Source of the DNA: Burkholderia territorii
GTDB taxonomy: Bacteria; Pseudomonadota; Gammaproteobacteria; Burkholderiales; Burkholderiaceae
Assembly: GCF_902833055.1 (NCBI RefSeq)
Contig: NZ_CADFEJ010000014.1
Span: 1 to 64,000 of the forward strand
Reading direction: 5' to 3'
DNA length: 64,000 nt
Shown here: in pieces, positions 62,720 to 64,000 of the stretch
Layout: every line of letters begins with the position of its first letter
How positions within the stretch are numbered: the first letter of the stretch is position 1
Notes under the pieces: generated by a model
Seen by the model: only the letters and a program-made list of their open reading frames with translations
Told to the model about the DNA's origin: nothing
The model's database searches: none
Translations under genes and position numbers: made by a program

Positions 62720-64000
62720 ATGCCGCCCAAACCGCTATTCCCGAATGTCTTCCCCGGTGACGGGGCGCCGCGCAAACGGCGGCTCGCGCTCGCGCTCCTG
62801 GCCGTGCCCGGCCTCGTGCCGGCCGTGTCGCACGCGCAGCTGTCGGGCGCAGCCGCGCAGCCGCAGCCGCTCGACTCGCCGTGGGACCTGCGTCTCGCCC
62901 CGCAACTCGAGGATCATCCGCTGAAGGACGGCGCGAAGCCGGCCACCTTCGTGATCGCCGACCATACGAGCGGCACGGCCGATCAGGACCTGGCCGCGAA
63001 GGGTTCGGCCGAGCTGCGTCGCGGCGATGCGGTCGTGAAGGCCGACGCGATCCACTACGATCAGGATACCGACATGGCCGACGCGTACGGCCAGGTCAGG
63101 GTGGTCAACGGCGGCACGTCGTTCGCGGGCCCCGAGGCGCATCTGAAGGTCGAGGCGAACCAGGGCTTCATGACGGCGCCGAAGTACCACTTCAATGTGA
63201 CGGGCGGGTCCGGCAGCGCGGAGCGCGTCGACCTGCTCGACAGCGAGCGCTCGGTGTTCGTCAACGGCACCTACACGGCGTGCCAGTGCGCGACGGACCC
63301 GGCGTGGTACATCAAGGGCAGCCGCTTCGACTTCGACACGGGTGCCGACGAAGGCACCGCGCGCAACGGCGTGCTGTTCTTCCAGGGCGTGCCGATCTTC
63401 GCGAGCCCGTGGATGACGTTCCCGCTGTCGGGCGAGCGGCGTAGCGGCTTGCTGCCGCCGACGTTCTCGATGAACTCGAGCAACGGGTTCGAGCTGTCGC
63501 TGCCGTACTACTTCAACATCGCGCCCAACCGCGACCTGACGATCACGCCGCACATCATTTCGCGGCGCGGCGTGCAGACGGAAGCGACGTTCCGCTACCT
63601 GTCGCCGTCGTATTCGGGCACGTTTACGGCCAATTACCTGCCGGACGACCGGCTCGCGCACCGCAACCGCTACGCGATCTACTGGCAGCACCAGCAGAAC
63701 TTCGGCGGCGGTTTCGGCGGCTACGTCTACTACAACAAGGTCTCGGACAATACGTATCCCGAAGACCTTGGGTCGATGAACCAGTTCGTCAACGGGACGC
63801 AGACGCTGTACCAGCAGGAAGCCGGCCTCACGTACAACAACGGCCCGTGGTCGGTGCTCGCGCGCTATCAGCACTGGCAGACGCTGCCGCCGTCGATCGC
63901 GCCGTACAGCCGCGAGCCGCAGTTGAACGTGAAGTACACGAAGTACAACGTCGGGGGCTTCGACTTCGGCGCCGAAGCCGACTATTCGCGCTTCCGCATC
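62720..64000 (+). CDS. lptD: LPS-assembly protein LptD, 5' part only
   Basis: Outer-membrane barrel that inserts lipopolysaccharide. The frame opens at ATG 62720 and runs off the window after about 427 codons. A signal peptide ([21 protein letters not shown], cleavage after SHA near residue 40) is followed by the periplasmic OstA-like jellyroll ([20 protein letters not shown]), a CQC cysteine pair of the type used for interdomain disulfides ([14 protein letters not shown]), and first barrel strands. amgK and murU are divergent neighbours, as in Pseudomonas. Confidence 0.95.
   Translation, partial: MPPKPLFPNVFPGDGAPRKRRLALALLAVPGLVPAVSHAQLSGAAAQPQPLDSPWDLRLAPQLEDHPLKDGAKPATFVIADHTSGTADQDLAAKGSAELRRGDAVVKADAIHYDQDTDMADAYGQVRVVNGGTSFAGPEAHLKVEANQGFMTAPKYHFNVTGGSGSAERVDLLDSERSVFVNGTYTACQCATDPAWYIKGSRFDFDTGADEGTARNGVLFFQGVPIFASPWMTFPLSGERRSGLLPPTFSMNSSNGFELSLPYYFNIAPNRDLTITPHIISRRGVQTEATFRYLSPSYSGTFTANYLPDDRLAHRNRYAIYWQHQQNFGGGFGGYVYYNKVSDNTYPEDLGSMNQFVNGTQTLYQQEAGLTYNNGPWSVLARYQHWQTLPPSIAPYSREPQLNVKYTKYNVGGFDFGAEADYSRFRI

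Noticed and set aside
1..64000. Search for CRISPR arrays, tRNA genes, insertion sequences, attachment sites and replication origin features
   Set aside because: No regularly spaced repeats, no recognisable tRNA cloverleaf, no transposase and no DnaA-box cluster were seen by eye in this window.

Overview
The window is high-GC DNA of a Betaproteobacterium. Its gene content and protein sequences point to Burkholderia, probably a cepacia-complex-like chromosome 1; this is recognition from memory, not a search. Genes are dense, most gaps are under 250 bp, and I see no tRNA, rRNA, insertion sequence, prophage or CRISPR array.

Layout. 1-1431: end of the PHB thiolase gene phaA and acetoacetyl-CoA reductase phaB. 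1631-2198: two small proteins. 2221-16294: a divergent biosynthetic cluster of the aryl-polyene/xanthomonadin type. The leftward arm carries a membrane protein, an aryl:ACP ligase fused to a hotdog domain, an LpxL-like acyltransferase, a LolA-like carrier, an MMPL exporter, a polysaccharide deacetylase, two ketosynthases and a dehydratase. The rightward arm carries an ACP, a ketoreductase, a XanB2-type chorismatase and a family 2 glycosyltransferase. 16445-26960: accessory single genes (M48 lipoprotein protease, PLD lipoprotein, class II aldolase, an outer-membrane barrel, CHRD protein, esterase, EcsC protein, MFS pump with MarR regulator, DJ-1 protein) and a candidate small RNA. 27122-31452: a D-amino-acid module (DSD1-like PLP enzyme diverging from RpiR regulator, D-aminoacylase and RidA). 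31541-33901: ilvA-queF. 34477-38493: a giant flavin/Fe-S oxidoreductase. 38581-43670: HIT, DUF971, ubiE, Tim44-like, ubiJ and ubiB. 43688-49240: methyltransferase, FmdB, DUF502, aspS, nudB and clsB. 49440-56561: TetR regulator with a fatty-acid beta-oxidation operon. 56583-60481: fdhD, a nitrate-reductase-associated protein, a thioesterase and an Atm1-type ABC exporter. 60702-64000: murU and amgK diverging from a truncated lptD.

How the parts fit. The pigment cluster appears self-sufficient. The chorismatase would make hydroxybenzoate from chorismate; the ligase would load it onto the dedicated ACP; the KS/KS-like pair, ketoreductase and dehydratases would build a conjugated polyene; the acyltransferase, glycosyltransferase and deacetylase would attach or remodel a lipid/sugar anchor; MMPL plus LolA would move it to the outer membrane. 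The D-amino-acid module reads as deacylation, deamination, then RidA clearance of imines. The right end groups ubiquinone, translation, phospholipid and envelope housekeeping.

The most notable items are the chorismatase-fed aryl-polyene cluster, a candidate sRNA at 21495-21566, palindromes at the RpiR, MarR and TetR promoters, and a terminator hairpin immediately before ubiJ.
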